This document shows, in pieces, positions 24,010-37,405 of a stretch of DNA of 64,000 bases. The notes below the pieces were generated by a model. It was not told where the DNA came from and ran no database searches. It saw nothing but the letters and a program-made list of their open reading frames with translations. The first letter of the stretch is position 1; every line of letters begins with the position of its first letter. Made by a program: the position numbers and the translations under genes. Source of the stretch: Formicarius rufipectus (Eukaryota > Chordata > Aves > Passeriformes > Formicariidae); contig VXAU01001335.1 of assembly GCA_013399695.1 (NCBI GenBank), forward strand, positions 372,206-436,205. Direction: 5' to 3'.

Positions 24010-27000
24010 AAAGTGGCAGTTCACAAATTTCTTGTGGATCAAGAGCAATGGGAAAAGAGTCAAGGAGCTCCAAACAGTTTTCTCTTTCTTTTCCTCTGTT
24101 GAAATGTAACTCAGAAGTTGCTGATAATAACTAAAGGGGTCTCTATAGATTACCCCAAGAAATGCTGATTGACAGGAAATTGTGGTCAGCATACCTTGGT
24201 TGACATACAGACTGCTGTAGGCTGGTTCAGAGAATAAAAACTACCAGGATGAGTCCAGTTGTGTTATCTCAACAGTCTGTACCTGTGGGTTAAGACACTT
24301 CACCTATACTGATGAAGTAAGCTGGGTTAAGCTTATCTCTGCATGGGGCACATCTCCACCTGCTTTTTCTCAATTTTTCCTCTCCCTGTGAGTTGCAGAG
24401 ACTGGGAGAGGCATTTTTGGCTGGCCGTTTGTAGCTGGATGTTTGCCAGCTACTTTTCATCTTCTGAACACCACAGAAGTGCCAGATCAGATTTGATAAT
24501 CCAGCCTATTATTTTTTTGACTATTGTACCAAGGATAGAAAAGTACCCTCTTCACTTGTCAGCAACTAATAGGTCACAAGTTGGCTGGTTTACCAAACAT
24601 GAAAACAATTTGCCAACAGCACAGACTTATACCCTAAAAGGAGAGAACGTGCATTTAACTGGCAGCCACCTCTCCGCCCCCAACAAAGGAAAGATATTGG
24701 GTATCAGTAGCTGCTTTTATGTTGTCCTAAGTGCTAACTTGTTTCTGATTTTTAGACTGTGTATCTGTTAAGTCTTGCTTGCCTACTGCTAACAACGGCT
24801 CAGTGAGCTAATACTTCTTAAGAGCTGCTATTAGTCACCCACACTGCCCAGTCTGGAGAAGAGACATGAGGGTTTTGGTAGCATAATCCTTATCCCTCTG
24901 CATTGGTGGGATCTTGCCACTAATGACAAAGGATGAAAGAAGAAAGTTATTCTTTTGCCAGTTGTCAACCTCCAGCAGTCTTCAGTGAGCTGAAAGGGCC
25001 TAGATTTATTAAATTTCAAACGACTGTAGTGCCAGCTGCATCTTAGATGAATATAGAGACAAAAATTCCTATTTATCTCTAAAGGTATCTTTGTATATTC
25101 TAATTGCACATTCTATCCTTCTATTAGCATCAAAACTCAGAAAGAACACCAGCAGTAGAAAAAGAAGGTTTGGAAGTTATACAGAGGTATGGAAGAGAGG
25201 AGAGAAGGCTTAGGATAAGCTGAAGGTCATTGCACCCTCTTGTTTGCTCACTGCCAACACTCCCCAGTCTCACCTCTGTAACCCTTCCCCTGAATTGCCC
25301 CACCACTTTTCAAGATTCCTCCACTAGAAAGATGCTTAAGGTGAGAAGGGAACTTGTAAGTCCCTGAAATGTTTCTCTCAACTGTGATTCACACTGGAGG
25401 CAGTCCTTGGACTTCACGTTCTATAGCACATTTTGTCAGAGGAGCAGGGGTGAGGCTTGGCTACCTGAAGTTCATGGAGTTATAACAAGAACACTTTTTA
25501 TTCTTAATAAGGCAATGGATTGAGAGTGGTTATTGGGGGTATTGTATTTGTGTGAAGATTCACGAGCCCTGAAATAAGGACCTGCCAGATAGGGAGTTCA
25601 TTCTTCTGCCCACGCTTTGGTTTATGCACTTTGTGGTGACCTGGAGTCCTCCTGGAAGCCACAACAGCAACCTCCAACTCCTGTGTCCTCCCCGCTGTCT
25701 CATGCAGGTCTCTCAGAGACCCCAAGGTATATTCAGTGGCTTGAGGCAGCTCTCTGTGGGCAACTGCCTGGAACTCCCAAAGGCTGAGAAGAATATAATC
25801 TCATCAGCCAGGAATGAATAGGCTGCTCCAGATGACAGGTAAACACCTAAGGGAGGTTAAATGAATTGCTCTCAGGAGGTTCATTTTCTACTTCTTTGGT
25901 CATGCTCACTGGCTTTAGGCTTACAACTTTCTTGTATCTTGTACAAGAATGAGACAAACACCACTTACACTGCAGCAGTTGCAGTCAATTTTTAGAAGTT
26001 TCTTTTAGGATCAAGTCAAAGAGCAAAAATATTTACAAACCTCCATTTATCTTATTTTTCCACTCACAAATTACCTTTCTATTTTTGTGCTTCTCTCTCA
26101 AGTTCCCTCTTCAACAACTGCCAAAAGGACAGCTACTGCTGTGCTGTGGCTGCTTCCTAGCACCCCACATTTAGCCCCCAGGTGCATTTTCCAGGAGGTG
26201 AAGTGAAAGCAAGTGTCGGCGTGCGGGCAAGCATATGCTTTATAACAACGCTGAGATGCTGCAAAGCAGTAGCTGCAATCTTGATCATATCAAGGCAATG
26301 TTACCAGGAGACACCTCCCAGCATGGCAGACGTGCGCTGTAGGAGCCTACTTCACCCCTGGAAGGTAGTGGGTGTAACGTTATATATCTCTCTCTCACTC
26401 AGACATGAAGGACAAGCAGCCTAACAAGGTCACATTTGTTAGAGGCATGCATATTTCCATCTGCTCATTCGGATGGCAAAGTGCCTAGCACAAAGCAAGG
26501 AGACACTCTAAAAAGGAATTGTTTAAAAGGGGAGTGTCAAGGCAAAGCTAGGAAGATGAGGCATAGTTAGATATCATACACTGAGACAGGCACAGATACA
26601 CTAGTTCAAAGCCTCATGTGCTTATCAAGCAAAACAACAAATGTTACTTCTGATTTTCAAAATCCTTCCAGCTGTATTGCATTCCAAGACACCATGAGCA
26701 AAGTGACAGAGAATATACATGAGCTTTAGCAGTGATGAACCTCCAAAGCTGAAATTCACTCCACTTCTAATGCAGAACATGAATTGTGAGATGGTTCGTG
26801 GCTACTGCTGAGCCTTTGTTAGATTCAAACAAGCACTGTTTCATCTTAGGAGTCCCGCAAAGATAAAATGTTATATAAATATAAAGTTTAGGTTTCTGCT
26901 TGAGTTTTTTTCATGATGAATGAAGACAGAAAAGACCTCTCTGTCTTTGAGGGGAGAGGCATAATCTGAGAAAAACTCTGAGCATAATTTTTGCTAAATC

Positions 27001-30000
27001 CCTTTGAGATGAAAACTAATAGCTCCACTGTTTTCACACTTAGTACTCAAGGATCTTCAGACTACAGATGTTTCAAAACCTGGGATCTTAAAAAATCTGG
27101 TATCTTGACTCTGCTGTTATAATAGGAATTAAGATGTCCATTAAGTTCAATACTAAAAACATTTTATTTGCTGAAATATTATTTCAGTTGAACATACTGA
27201 ACAACTTACTGTTTGTACATGCTTAGATAAGGCATGGGAATTACAAAGGAATAGACAAGAGTGGGGTGCCTAAAGAATATATTTATTCTTTAATATTTTT
27301 CTTTTCAGTCTTCCAGAACATTTAGTAATTGCTAGGGGAAGGACATGAGAGTAGAAAATAAGGAAGGCACAGATGAAATTTGCCTTTGAGGCATCAGTAG
27401 GATGTGCTTTGTGATGAAACACAATTAAAGGCTTATCTTATTGCACCCTCGTTCAGTTTTACTCAGGTGTAAGGCAAGGGCATTATGTTCTATTGGCTCC
27501 TGAAAAATGCAGCTCTTATTTGAATACAAACATCATTTTGAACTTGCTTCTATTTCTTTTCCACAGAATGCTTTCTGCAAATTTTGCACCTTTGACATTT
27601 TCCAATAATGCCTATATGAAAAATAGATTAGATTTAACTAACACTAGCTGAGACTACTGTCTGAATGTCAGATGACAGATGTTTCTGCTTTTGGGGCCAA
27701 TATCCCTCTTCTCCCTGTCTGTCTTTGATGTTGGTATTTCAGTGAAGAGGAAAAGAAAAAACAGGTGCTTGACTTCTAGACATTAGAATAATGGTCAGTG
27801 GTACCTGAAGGGAGATGCAGCCCACAGACACTGCAGCAGAAAGTCAGGTCCTCTGCTAGGTTCTAACTAGGAATATATCTCCTAGTCAATTCACATGGGC
27901 AGATGGATTATGTTGTGATGGCTCACCTGCAAAAATAGCTCAGCCACTCTAAATCCTCGGGTGGATGAACAGAGACACATTAGCAGAGGTCTAAGCGAGA
28001 CCCAGTCTGGTAAGTGAGTCTGTGTAGTGCTAACGCCGCCACCCACATGTCCTGGCTCAGTCTCTGCTGCCATGGGCACACTTGTGCTCAGGGACTGGAG
28101 ACAACATGTGAGGATCAGAGTAACAAGCATCTGGGCTGGAAGGTGCTCATGCATATATGTTCAGGCGTTCAGCCTGTTCCTAGTGAGTTCCCACAGCCTT
28201 GAGAGCCACCACATGTGCAGCAGGAAGGGTGAGGAGTGGTGGCTGTGGGAGAAGCCCCATGCCAGGCAAAATATGCATTTGCTTCAGAGCCAAGAGGATC
28301 ATTCAGCACCAACTTAAATAATGCACTGTATCATCCTACCAAGGGTATTCCTGGAAATCCTCTTCAGACTCTCAGACAGCTTTAGTTGCCATCATTGAAG
28401 TAGACTGACAGTAGGCAGGTTGCTAAAAATTGTACATGACATAAACTTTCAGCCATGCCAAAAGCAAGATGACATTCTCTAAAACTAAGAGCAAATACTA
28501 TGTGACACATATGGCCAAAGAATCAAAGAACTATTTAACTTGCTTTCAGCAGATACTAGGGTATGGATATACAGTAAGGGTAAAACCTTAATGTCTGGAA
28601 ATGGTTCTTAAAGCCAGTGTTTATCTTTTACCTAGCTTAATTAATAGCTAATGACAGACACATGATGGTGGATAACCACTTTGTGCCTTAATCTGTTAAA
28701 GCTTCACACAGATCTTCCTGCTTTGTTTGGCTCACTTGGAGAGGACTATCAACAGCAGTTCAACACCTCTGAAGAGGGGCTGATAGGCAGCAGAAAGTGT
28801 TCTCAGAAACTTGACTCCTTGGGAGGGATGGCACAGTTTATCTCTGCAATAGCGGCCCCAAGTTCAGCAGCAGCAATCAGGAAGGCATTTCAGGGCACAA
28901 AGTTACCTGCTGTGCTGCTGAGGGAGCCACCATAAAATACAGGGGAATAGCCTGGCAGAGCCTGTCTCCAGGATGAATGAAATGAAAAGGGGCCACTTTA
29001 CTCTCCTGCTCTTTGACATGGAGAGAAGGTTCATCGTTTCAGACATCTTCTGTTACATGTTCAGCAACCAGAGGTCCTGGCTTTTTGACCCTTTGGAGGG
29101 CTTCAATGGACTTGACCACACGAATAAGTAATAGACAGTGGCAGCAAGAAAAAGAATAGTTTGAGTCCCAAGTGTTGCACTTCCCTAGACTGAACTTGTC
29201 AGCACATGAAAGGGGATAGCAATACACTGTTTCCAGAAGTTCTGAATGGCACAAAGTCATTTCATAGTTTAGTGACAGCCCTCTACATCTGCTGATGTAT
29301 GAAAGCATGAGCTATTGAAGGTGTAAATAGGGAATATTAGAATTCTTTAAATGGCTATGGTGGCAAATTTTGAGTAATAATTCATGTTCATTAATAGATC
29401 TCAAAATTATTCTTCAGCATATTTTTTTTTTTAGGAACTTTTCCATAGTATATGAGACTATACTGAAATAATCTATGCTAACTGGAAACTTCCTAAAAGC
29501 AATAGGTGTATTTATTTTCAAACAAATATTTTTACTTACTGCAGCACTCTGGAGCTGGTTAGGTCAACAACTCAGTTGTGCTGGTTGCTGTGCAACACAA
29601 AGCAAAAAGGAGTGCCCAAAATCTCACCACACATTCAAATGCCAACCTGCTCCACATTTTAAGTAGAGGATAACCACTCCTCTGTAACAACCTCAGTTGT
29701 CTGCATATTTTTAAAAAATGTCTCACGCTATGTGCTTCAGAGGAAAAACTACTATATTCTCTTCTGGGGTGTGTGTTCTTCCTTCCATACACACCTTCTG
29801 ATTCTCTTCTGAAGAAACAAATCAGAGCTTCACCTGAAAGCTCATCCAACTGTCTGACTTATCTGTTAACTGAACAAGCACTGTCTCAGACTGTGCTCAA
29901 AATAGTACTGCTCTCTATGCACAGATTAGTCCCAATACTTTGTTCCTCTTAATTACGAGATTGAATTATTCTTGTTACTTGAATCTCTCAGACAGATTGC

Positions 30001-30540
30001 ATATTCTCTTGTCAGGAGAAAAACAGTGAAATACAGATCATGTTATACCCTAAATGTAGCAGGAGGCTTCTGTTGAACTCTCTTGTATTTCAGTCATTTG
30101 CCCGCCTTCCCACACCAGATAAAACTGTTCTACGTTGTAAGTTGTGGGTTCTGTGTGGTGTCAGACATACTCTAGACAAGAAGTTTATTTGGAGAAAAAA
30201 AACCCACAGATATGCATCACACTGTCTGCCCACCTCTGATAACATGTTGTACTGCTTTTTGCTTCTGATCTCTTAGGAGGAGATGATTGCAAACACAGAG
30301 ACAGCCTAAAACCCTCTAACTGTGGCAGCTTCCCACGGTGCAGGTAGCTTTCTGAGATGCCACAAAATTTCTTTCTATTGTGGCTCCTCTACCAACCTTC
30401 CCACTTTCACCAGTACTTTCCATTCCCACTTTAGTTGCACTGCTTCATTTGTTTGTGAGGAGCACATGTGAGGAACCAAGCAGGTCGGGTTATATTATTA
30501 GTTTTTAAAGAGTATTTTAGATGGCTTGCTTGCCTCAGAA
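24010..30540. other. Unique non-coding sequence
   Basis: About 6.5 kb without a recognised gene or interspersed repeat. Frames such as 24343-24771 (plus, 142 codons) and 29559-29849 (minus) were read and show no family signature. A 13-base T run lies at about 29420-29432. Confidence 0.5.
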
Positions 30541-30567
30541 GTCTCAGTTGTCTCAGTAGTCTCAGTA
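30541..30567 (+). repeat. Nonamer tandem repeat, three copies
   Basis: GTCTCAGTT, GTCTCAGTA and GTCTCAGTA in direct succession. A small local tandem duplication. Confidence 0.8.
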
Positions 30568-30867
30568 CCAGCTCAGCTGAGCCAGCTGTGCTCTGTGTTG
30601 TGGTAGCAGAGGTGAACAGCTGGGGGCTTGGGCAGGAGGAGAGATGGAGTGGATTTTGCTGACAGTGGTGTAGCCATGGGGAAAAATAACTACGGAAAAA
30701 TTCACTAAACTGAAAAGATCAGCAAGACTTGCCACCTATGAAGGCTGTTTAGTGACGGGAAATGGATATGTGAGTGATCAGAGGAATGTATTTAGGAAAC
30801 TGGAAAAAGACTAATTACTTCCTCTAAGCTTTCTATTGTTTTGAAATCAAGATACACCAAATGAGAG

Positions 30868-30974
30868 GTGTGGCATGTGGGGATATGGTTTAGGGGTGAT
30901 TACAGTGATGCTAGGTTGATGACCGGAGTAGACGATCTTGGAGATCTTCCAAGCTTCATGATTCTGTGATTCTG
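30868..30974 (+). mobile_element. CR1 LINE 3'-end fragment
   Basis: Only the 3' untranslated tail is present: 'gggatatggtttaggggtga', a decayed 'gatcttggagatcttccaag' block, then 'attctgtgattctg', the CR1 terminal microsatellite. The sense strand is plus. Extreme 5' truncation of this kind is typical of CR1 insertion. Confidence 0.88.
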
Positions 30975-32991
30975 CCTAGGTTTGCACAAATGAAATATAC
31001 AGGACTTTGGGGCAGCAAGCCCCAGTAGGATGTCTTTGTGCAAGAGGAAGGTGTGATGCTTACATGAGCCAGCTCACCTGTGCTCTACTTAATCCAGACA
31101 TCTTTTTACACATCAGCAAGGGAGATCATGATGTAGAGTACAGCTTCATCTAGGGCACATCCCTGGAGAAATCAGCACTGGTAGTCCATCTAACCTTCAG
31201 GCTACCTTGTACCTTCACTGCTTGTCTCCACATGAGACTTAGCTGACAAGTTACACAATCACACATTCTCTGCATTGGCTTAGTGACAATTTAACCCATA
31301 CCTTTTCCTCATGTGATGGTCATAGAAAGTGATTGATCCCTCATGCACGTGGTTACTGGGAGTGCTCAAGACTGTATTCTGGGAACAGAAGGCAGGGCAA
31401 CTGAGTCAGCTAGAGAGTATGACAAATTACTGTAGCTAGACTAGGTTACAGCTACCACCTTAAGAGGCAGTATCTGTTGGCCCAAAACAAGACAGATATA
31501 GCCTGACAGGTTAGACCAGGGGCACAGATACCCTCTGGCAGTCTCTTTCATGTGCCTGTGGGGATGGAGGAGCTCTATAATAATTTACAAATGCCATATG
31601 TGACCTGCTATACATCTCTACTCTTCTCGCACTCTTAATCCCTGTCATGTGCCTGTTGCTATAACTTCAGTTTTAAAGTGCTGAAGAGCTGTAACAGGCC
31701 TTTGTGTGACACATAGGCGTGTCTCAAAGCCTGGGCCCCAAAGTTGTTTATTTATAGGCTACTAGACATGCTTGGCTCCTATTTCTGAAATAGGCACTTC
31801 TCCACTAAATTTGTGGCCATTGTAACTCATGTTCAGCTCCCATAATTCAGGATTTCTGCTCTATTGTGCCACCTCTTAATAGGAGACCTTTGGTGGTAGA
31901 ACAAAAATGAGCTTCTCCAGGAGGGAAAAATTGAAAACAGAGAGTTAGCTCTTGTACAGGAGAGAGATTTGTGAGAGCAGAGACTAGCCATCAACAGTAG
32001 GTGGCTGACCTTAACACCCAGTCTTAAGCCCTGGGAAATGAGGGGCCTTTGCAGGCAGGAGCAGAGCTGTACAGTGCACCACAAATAAGTAGACAAAAGA
32101 GAGGTGTGTAAGGGAGACCCTGAGCAGTGATTCTGTGGGTTTTTTGTATCAGTTTTGGAGAGATGATCTGGACATCATGTCTCCATATCAGAAGGGTCTG
32201 AAAAAATCTAAACCCGGATCCGATACTCCAGTATTCTCAATGAACTTCTGTAAAGTAATTAAAAGCAAAAGTAAAATACAAAGAGATGAAATAGAGAGCC
32301 CACATAATTCTCTAAATGTCAGCTACCTCACAACTGAAATTCTTCAAGCCAGCCCATGTTTCTCTAACAAACTACCAAGTGGAGGACATCATCCTTTTTG
32401 CCAGTGTGTGGGTGAAAATCTTGCTGCTTCTTCTCTCTCCAGTTTCTAACAGACTGGACAGTGTGATCATCCTTGTGAACACTGGAGCTACTTCCCCCAA
32501 ACCTGGCAGGGATGGCTTCAGCCATGACACTTGTTCCCTGCTGACACGTTGCCAAACCTTAACAGAGTTACAGAGGAAGAGGGACAGAGGTAGCTCCTGC
32601 TGCAAGAGCCAGACTTGTCACTGTGCTGTGTGCATATAAAATGGTCTCACAGCTCTGGGGAGCTAGTTATTGTAGGGCTAATGGCTGGTGAAAAATGCAG
32701 ACTTTTTTTCCCAAGATATGAAGTCTTGTACAGTATTAACTAACCATTCAGCTAACATAAAACCACACTTTAGAATCATCAAAGCATATAGATTGAAATG
32801 GTTTAACTACTTTCAAAATAAAAGGTACAGAAGGGTGCTGAGGTTCTCTAGAAAAAGGCTGAGGGCTGTTAAATCACCATTAACCATAATACATGCCCAC
32901 AGGTGAGGGGGATCTGGGCTGAAGAGCCCTTGCTGGAAGCATAACTTCTTTGCAAAGAGCAATCTTCCTTTCCTCTGAAACGAAAAGAGCT
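30975..32991. other. Unique non-coding sequence
   Basis: No gene or repeat was recognised. The overlapping frames at 32135-32639 show no known domain. Confidence 0.5.
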
Positions 32992-33723
32992 CGTCCTGGT
33001 TATAGTAGCCAGGATCAGTTTGTCACTGTGTGGGTGTGTATTCTAAACCCTCTAGGTCATTTATCTTATGAACTGCTCACAATGGCCCATTTGCAGCAGC
33101 TGCCCAGGGTACACACGACCTCTCAGGCCACAAACTCGGTGTTTAGGAACTTCTGTGAGATAAGGAAGTTTTCCTGTCTTCACACCTATGACTCAGGTGT
33201 AAGAACTCCCCTCCAGGGAGCCATTAGTACTTTCACACCCACCTGAGGGGTCATGTCTGCTAATGGGCCATCAAGGATGCAAAAAATATGCCATTGTTCA
33301 CCTCACAGAATAAATCACCTATTGTGAAACTCTCCACCCTGGGGAAGGAACTGGGCATTCCCATCAGAGTCCAAGCAGATAGAAGCTTGGGGTTTTGGGA
33401 CTGGGATCTCTCATCAGAACCAGAGGAAGACCAGAGACTCAACTGGACTGAGACTGCCACTAGACTGCAACCATCATTTTCACCAGCAGGTTTCTTCTTA
33501 CTTTGAACTTAGGGGGGCCATGTGCTGTTCAGCACAGGTGTTGTTGTGCTCCATTCTGCTCTTGCCGTGCTGTGCTGGGCTGCACACCTGTTTTTGTGGC
33601 ACAAATGAATTTTCCTTCTGTATCAGTGTGTTTTGTGATCTTTTATTAAATTGTTATTCTGACTTGTAATCCCGTCCTGAGTTGGATTTGTATCTCCTGC
33701 CAGTTTAACTCTAAACCAGCACA
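32992..33723 (+). mobile_element. Solo LTR, copy A (plus) of a family shared with 37.4 kb
   Basis: A 732-base solo LTR with the 5-bp target duplication GAGCT on both sides (32987-32991 and 33724-33728). Termini are 'cgtcctggtt' (TG changed to CG) and 'aaccagcaca', imperfect inverted repeats of each other. An ATTAAA poly-A signal lies at 33645-33650, about 75 bases before the 3' end, which sets the sense direction. The TATA position reads 'gatagaag' (near 33379), where copy B has 'gatataag', so the promoter box is damaged here. No gag, pol or env remnant adjoins it. The 5-bp duplication and the terminal sequence fit an ERVL-like avian family. The open frames within it are chance. Confidence 0.92.
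33645..33650 (+). promoter_or_regulatory. LTR poly-A signal (ATTAAA)
   Basis: ATTAAA about 75 bases upstream of the LTR 3' end, conserved in copy B. It is followed by T/G-rich sequence, as expected at an R/U5 boundary. Confidence 0.65.
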
Positions 33724-33728
33724 GAGCT

Positions 33729-35815
33729 GTGTCCAAATGTGAACATTTCAGTGTTTTCCCCTCACTTGCATCTTTCAGACTACCCTAAACTTGTACCTGA
33801 GAGTCCTCAGGCTGTGTCAGTAGCTCAGGAACAGCAAATATCTGAGCTGTGCTGGGAAGAGGCTTCCAAATTATGACACTGATTTCCCGAGAACCAAGCC
33901 CTAAACTCTTAGCAGGCACTTAAGACCCTTGGGTCAGGAAGAGGTTTAAATGTGTGCAGATGTCCATCCTGGTTGCAGCGTTCCGTAAGCATGTACAGCT
34001 CTCAGCTCTGAGCACAGATTTAGGTCTTTGCCTGGGACTGTGGAGTCGTGGCTTCAAAAACTGAAGGTTGGAAGCTGATCCCAGAGGAGCAATGAGATGG
34101 GCACAATCTGTGCTAAGGATATAGTGGGTCCCATTTCCTGTGAACAGAAGGCTTTTCCTCACTTGCCCTTGGCACCTCTTTGGTTTTGGATGAGCCTTAA
34201 GTAGGGAAAGAGGCCACTGCCTTCCTCAGGGAAGCAGTGATGATGATGCAGAAGGAGGGCATCCTTGCAAAGAGCTGTGGCTGCTGGTCTGATAAGCTTG
34301 TGATAATGCTTTCCTGTTAAATCCCAATTAACTCAGTTTTAAAGGCTGAGCCCAGGCAAGCTGTGATATAGAAGGATTCCTCGAGACAGCTCAGGTAAAC
34401 TGTATGCTTTATAACTTCTGCTTTTAGTGTCTTGTTTTAAGAGTCTGTTAAATTAGTGTATAAATCGCATCTTTTAATATAAGTAAGAGAAATGGGTTTA
34501 AATTAGGAAATACTTGGAAATTTTGATTACTGTTTTTCCTCTGTACTTCAAATTAATAGCTGGCTATTAATGGCAAGCCAAAAGTTCTTGGATAATGCAG
34601 TTTAAGCTGGATGCTTCAAACCATTTAAACATAAAGTACCTCATTCTCCTTTATACAAAGGCATTAAAGTGATAGAAAATATTATTTAAATCCTCTTTCA
34701 GACCTAAATATTTTCATTAAGAGTAATTTTTATAGTATGTGTCTAAGTCAAACTAATCTTGCGAAAGATGATTTAGTGTATTTAGTACAAAGTATTTACA
34801 TGATAATAGATAAAGTGAATGCATCGTTTTGCCAGCTATTAAAAAATACTTAATAATTCCAGTTGGAGCACTCAGCTGTAAGAGCTGCTTTCCATTTCAG
34901 TGAACTTTCTGCGATGGAGAGGAAAGAAATGATTTCTCCACATGGCTGAGCATCGTGTTTCTTTGAGCATGAAAGAAGGCTTGTAAAGGGTAGGTGTTTA
35001 TGTTTGCTTATTTCCATCGGGAGTGTCTTCTGACATGCAAATGATCTGTCATCCGCCAGCAGGATTTAAGCAGCCCTGCTTTAAAACCTTCTGCTGCAAG
35101 TCTGTGTCAGCTCAGCCCAGCATGTGCACAGATTAACTTCATTTTCGTAGGTAATGTCATAGTTTCTTTGGTGCTGTGCTGCTACAGTTGGGTGAGAAAC
35201 ACTGAGTGGAGAAAGGGGAAAGCTGTGAAAGGTATCTATGGATCACAGGTGGGCTCTCTTGGCCTTTTCTCTCTCTGAATCCAGCTCTGAAGATAATCTC
35301 TGCTAGCTTGGAACACTGCCAGAGTCCATTTTCAACTGGAGGTTGACTTGGAGCAAGTCTTTTTTCTGTACTAGTCTTTATAACTAATATCTGGAGTTTT
35401 TTGTCTTGTTTCGTTTTAGCAGTGCTCACTGACTAAAATAGTGAGGATGCTTTTAAAAGTGAGAATGTTCTCATACTTTCAGGTAGGTTGAATAGTGTTT
35501 GGGGGAGCATAGCCTGTACATGGTGCCTGAGGTGACTCACTCTGATGCAGATATTGTAGCTGTAGCATCCAAATGACCTCAGCTGCTATCTTCCCTTCTG
35601 CTTAAATATGTATATCTGACTTTATATCCCAGGAAACAAAATGACTGCATTGCACAATCCAACTGGCACTGAAAAATCAACTTAGTAATCTGACAACTCA
35701 GAAATACCCTCAAGCTGAAGCCAGAGACTCCTTCTGTTTCAGAGATGGGTAGACCAAAAGTTCCCCTCAGACCATTGCTTTCCACGTGAGATAGCTCTGC
35801 TGCAGCACCCTTAAG
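33729..35815. other. Unique non-coding sequence with a possible regulatory segment
   Basis: No gene or repeat is visible. From about 34380 to 35080 the sequence is AT-rich with many TAAT-type homeodomain sites and an intact POU octamer, described in the next entry. Confidence 0.45.
35031..35051 (+). promoter_or_regulatory. Candidate POU/TALE composite site
   Basis: A perfect octamer ATGCAAAT (35035-35042) lies between TGACA (35031-35035) and the inverted half-site TGTCA (35047-35051). Known POU factors bind the octamer, and MEIS/TGIF-type TALE factors bind TGACA/TGTCA. The arrangement is seen directly. Any function is inferred, and such motifs also occur by chance. Confidence 0.25.
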
Positions 35816-35963
35816 GTCATAGAATCACAAAATGGTTTGGGTTGGAAGGACCTTAAACATCATAAAGTTCCAACTCCCCTGCCATGGGCAAAGACACCTT
35901 CCACTACATCAGGTTGCTCAAAGCCCCATCTAACCTGGCCTTAAACACTTCCTGGGATGTATT
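35816..35963 (-). mobile_element. CR1 LINE 3'-end fragment
   Basis: A minus-strand CR1: the plus strand opens with 'gtcatagaatcacaaaatgg' and continues 'gggttggaaggacc', the reverse complement of the CR1 3' tail. At the other end, the minus-strand translation EVFKARLDGALSNLM is the last part of the CR1 reverse transcriptase ORF. The copy is about 148 bases and truncated just inside ORF2. It is well preserved, so it is younger than the LINE relics at 15.4 and 62.3 kb. Confidence 0.95.
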
Positions 35964-37207
35964 CCAGGGGTCCTTTCTTCCTGCTCTCACATCACTGCTG
36001 CTGCTGCCACGTAGCATCGAGCGACCACTGTGGATGAAAGAAAAAAAACCCCAAAATATAAAATCAGAGATTTCTTTTTTTTTAAGTGACACATTATTTC
36101 AGCCTAGCAAGAAGGTAGCTTGTGGGTAAGAATGAGCAGCCAAGAGCAGGACAAGGTAATACTTGTCTAAGCCATCAGATAATAGTGAGCTAAAAGATGT
36201 CTGGCAGGTGACGTTAAAACTGACCAGAGTGTAATCTGGAGTGAAGAGAGAGGAACGAGAGAAAGGTTAAAAGGAAGGACAGGAGGGAGAGGACTTGCAC
36301 CTATCTGGAGTTTTGCCCTGAATGGCATAGGATGGCTGGAACACTCTCTTTTGGGCAGCTACACGTTTCTGTTCCATGAAGGCTCCAAGGTATAACACTA
36401 CTTACCTGGGGAGCACAGGGATCCACTCCCAAGTGCCCTGCACTGCAGTTGCATCTGTACAACAAATAGTGCTTCTGTCACATTGGCATTCATCTATGCA
36501 AAAATGACTGAGTAGATGTTTTGGAGGACGGTCCTTTTCTGAAAGACAGTCTACTCATGGCAGCATTGCACAGTTGAATAGCAAGTTCCCATAAATGATT
36601 AGTAAGGCAAATCTTCACCTATTGTTGTTGTCACAGGGACTGGAATGCACCTCACTACCTTCAGTGATTATAATTCATGCATCACTACAACCACAAGGTA
36701 TGCCTTTTACATAACTGATATCCACCCTGCCACCCACCAGCACTGACCATAAATCTCCTTTTTTTTCCAAAGATGCTGGGACCCACTGGCAAAACCTGAA
36801 GACTCACCAAGTATTTGCTTGAAATTCCATTATATTGTTGAAAACAAGAGCTGTTCGCTAAAGACACATCTGACATTTTCAAGGAGTGACTAGTGAGTTA
36901 GAATATCTAGAAAGTGTCTGTTGCGAGCATGATAGAGAAAGTGGTTCAGAATAATCTTTTGCAGCAGAAAACGGTTTCAGCAGGGATCTTGCTTCACTGA
37001 AAAGGAAGATGTGGATAGACTTTAACCTAAACCAGCAGCTATATTTATTAACATTGTTTGCAGTTTTGATAATAGCAATAACCATAGCAATAATAATAAC
37101 AACAATAATTAATCGATGTGGGATAGACTGTCTGCAGCAGACTCACTGCCCCACAGCCTTATCTGCTTATTTACTATTCTGCACATTGTGAGATCTCTGA
37201 AAATGAC
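35964..37207. other. Unique non-coding sequence
   Basis: No gene or repeat was recognised. A (CAATAA)-like AT-rich patch lies near 37070-37112. Confidence 0.5.
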
Positions 37208-37235
37208 TATATATATATATGGGGGGAAAAACCCC
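37208..37235. repeat. (TA)n run followed by G6-A5-C4 inverted repeat
   Basis: A run of about 13 alternating T/A bases is followed by GGGGGG AAAAA CCCC, a short potential hairpin. Confidence 0.7.
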
Positions 37236-37405
37236 TGAAAACATCAACCAGCTTTGCATATTTTTACAATCCACTTCAAAGCTTGTGTGGGCTATGAAAG
37301 TATGTAGAGTCTAAATAATGAAACAATAATTGAAAAAAATAGCCCATCTCAGGCAATCCAAACCAAGAGACTTTTCTTGAGTTCATAGCAGTGATCCTAA
37401 ACAAA

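Noticed and set aside
33260..33506. Open frames on both strands with near-identical partners at 37521-37863
   Set aside because: The apparent conservation comes from the two LTR copies, not from a duplicated gene.
35904..36092. Minus-strand frame ending EVFKARLDGALSNLM
   Set aside because: The recognisable part is the C-terminus of the CR1 reverse transcriptase; the N-terminal part is unrelated flanking sequence.
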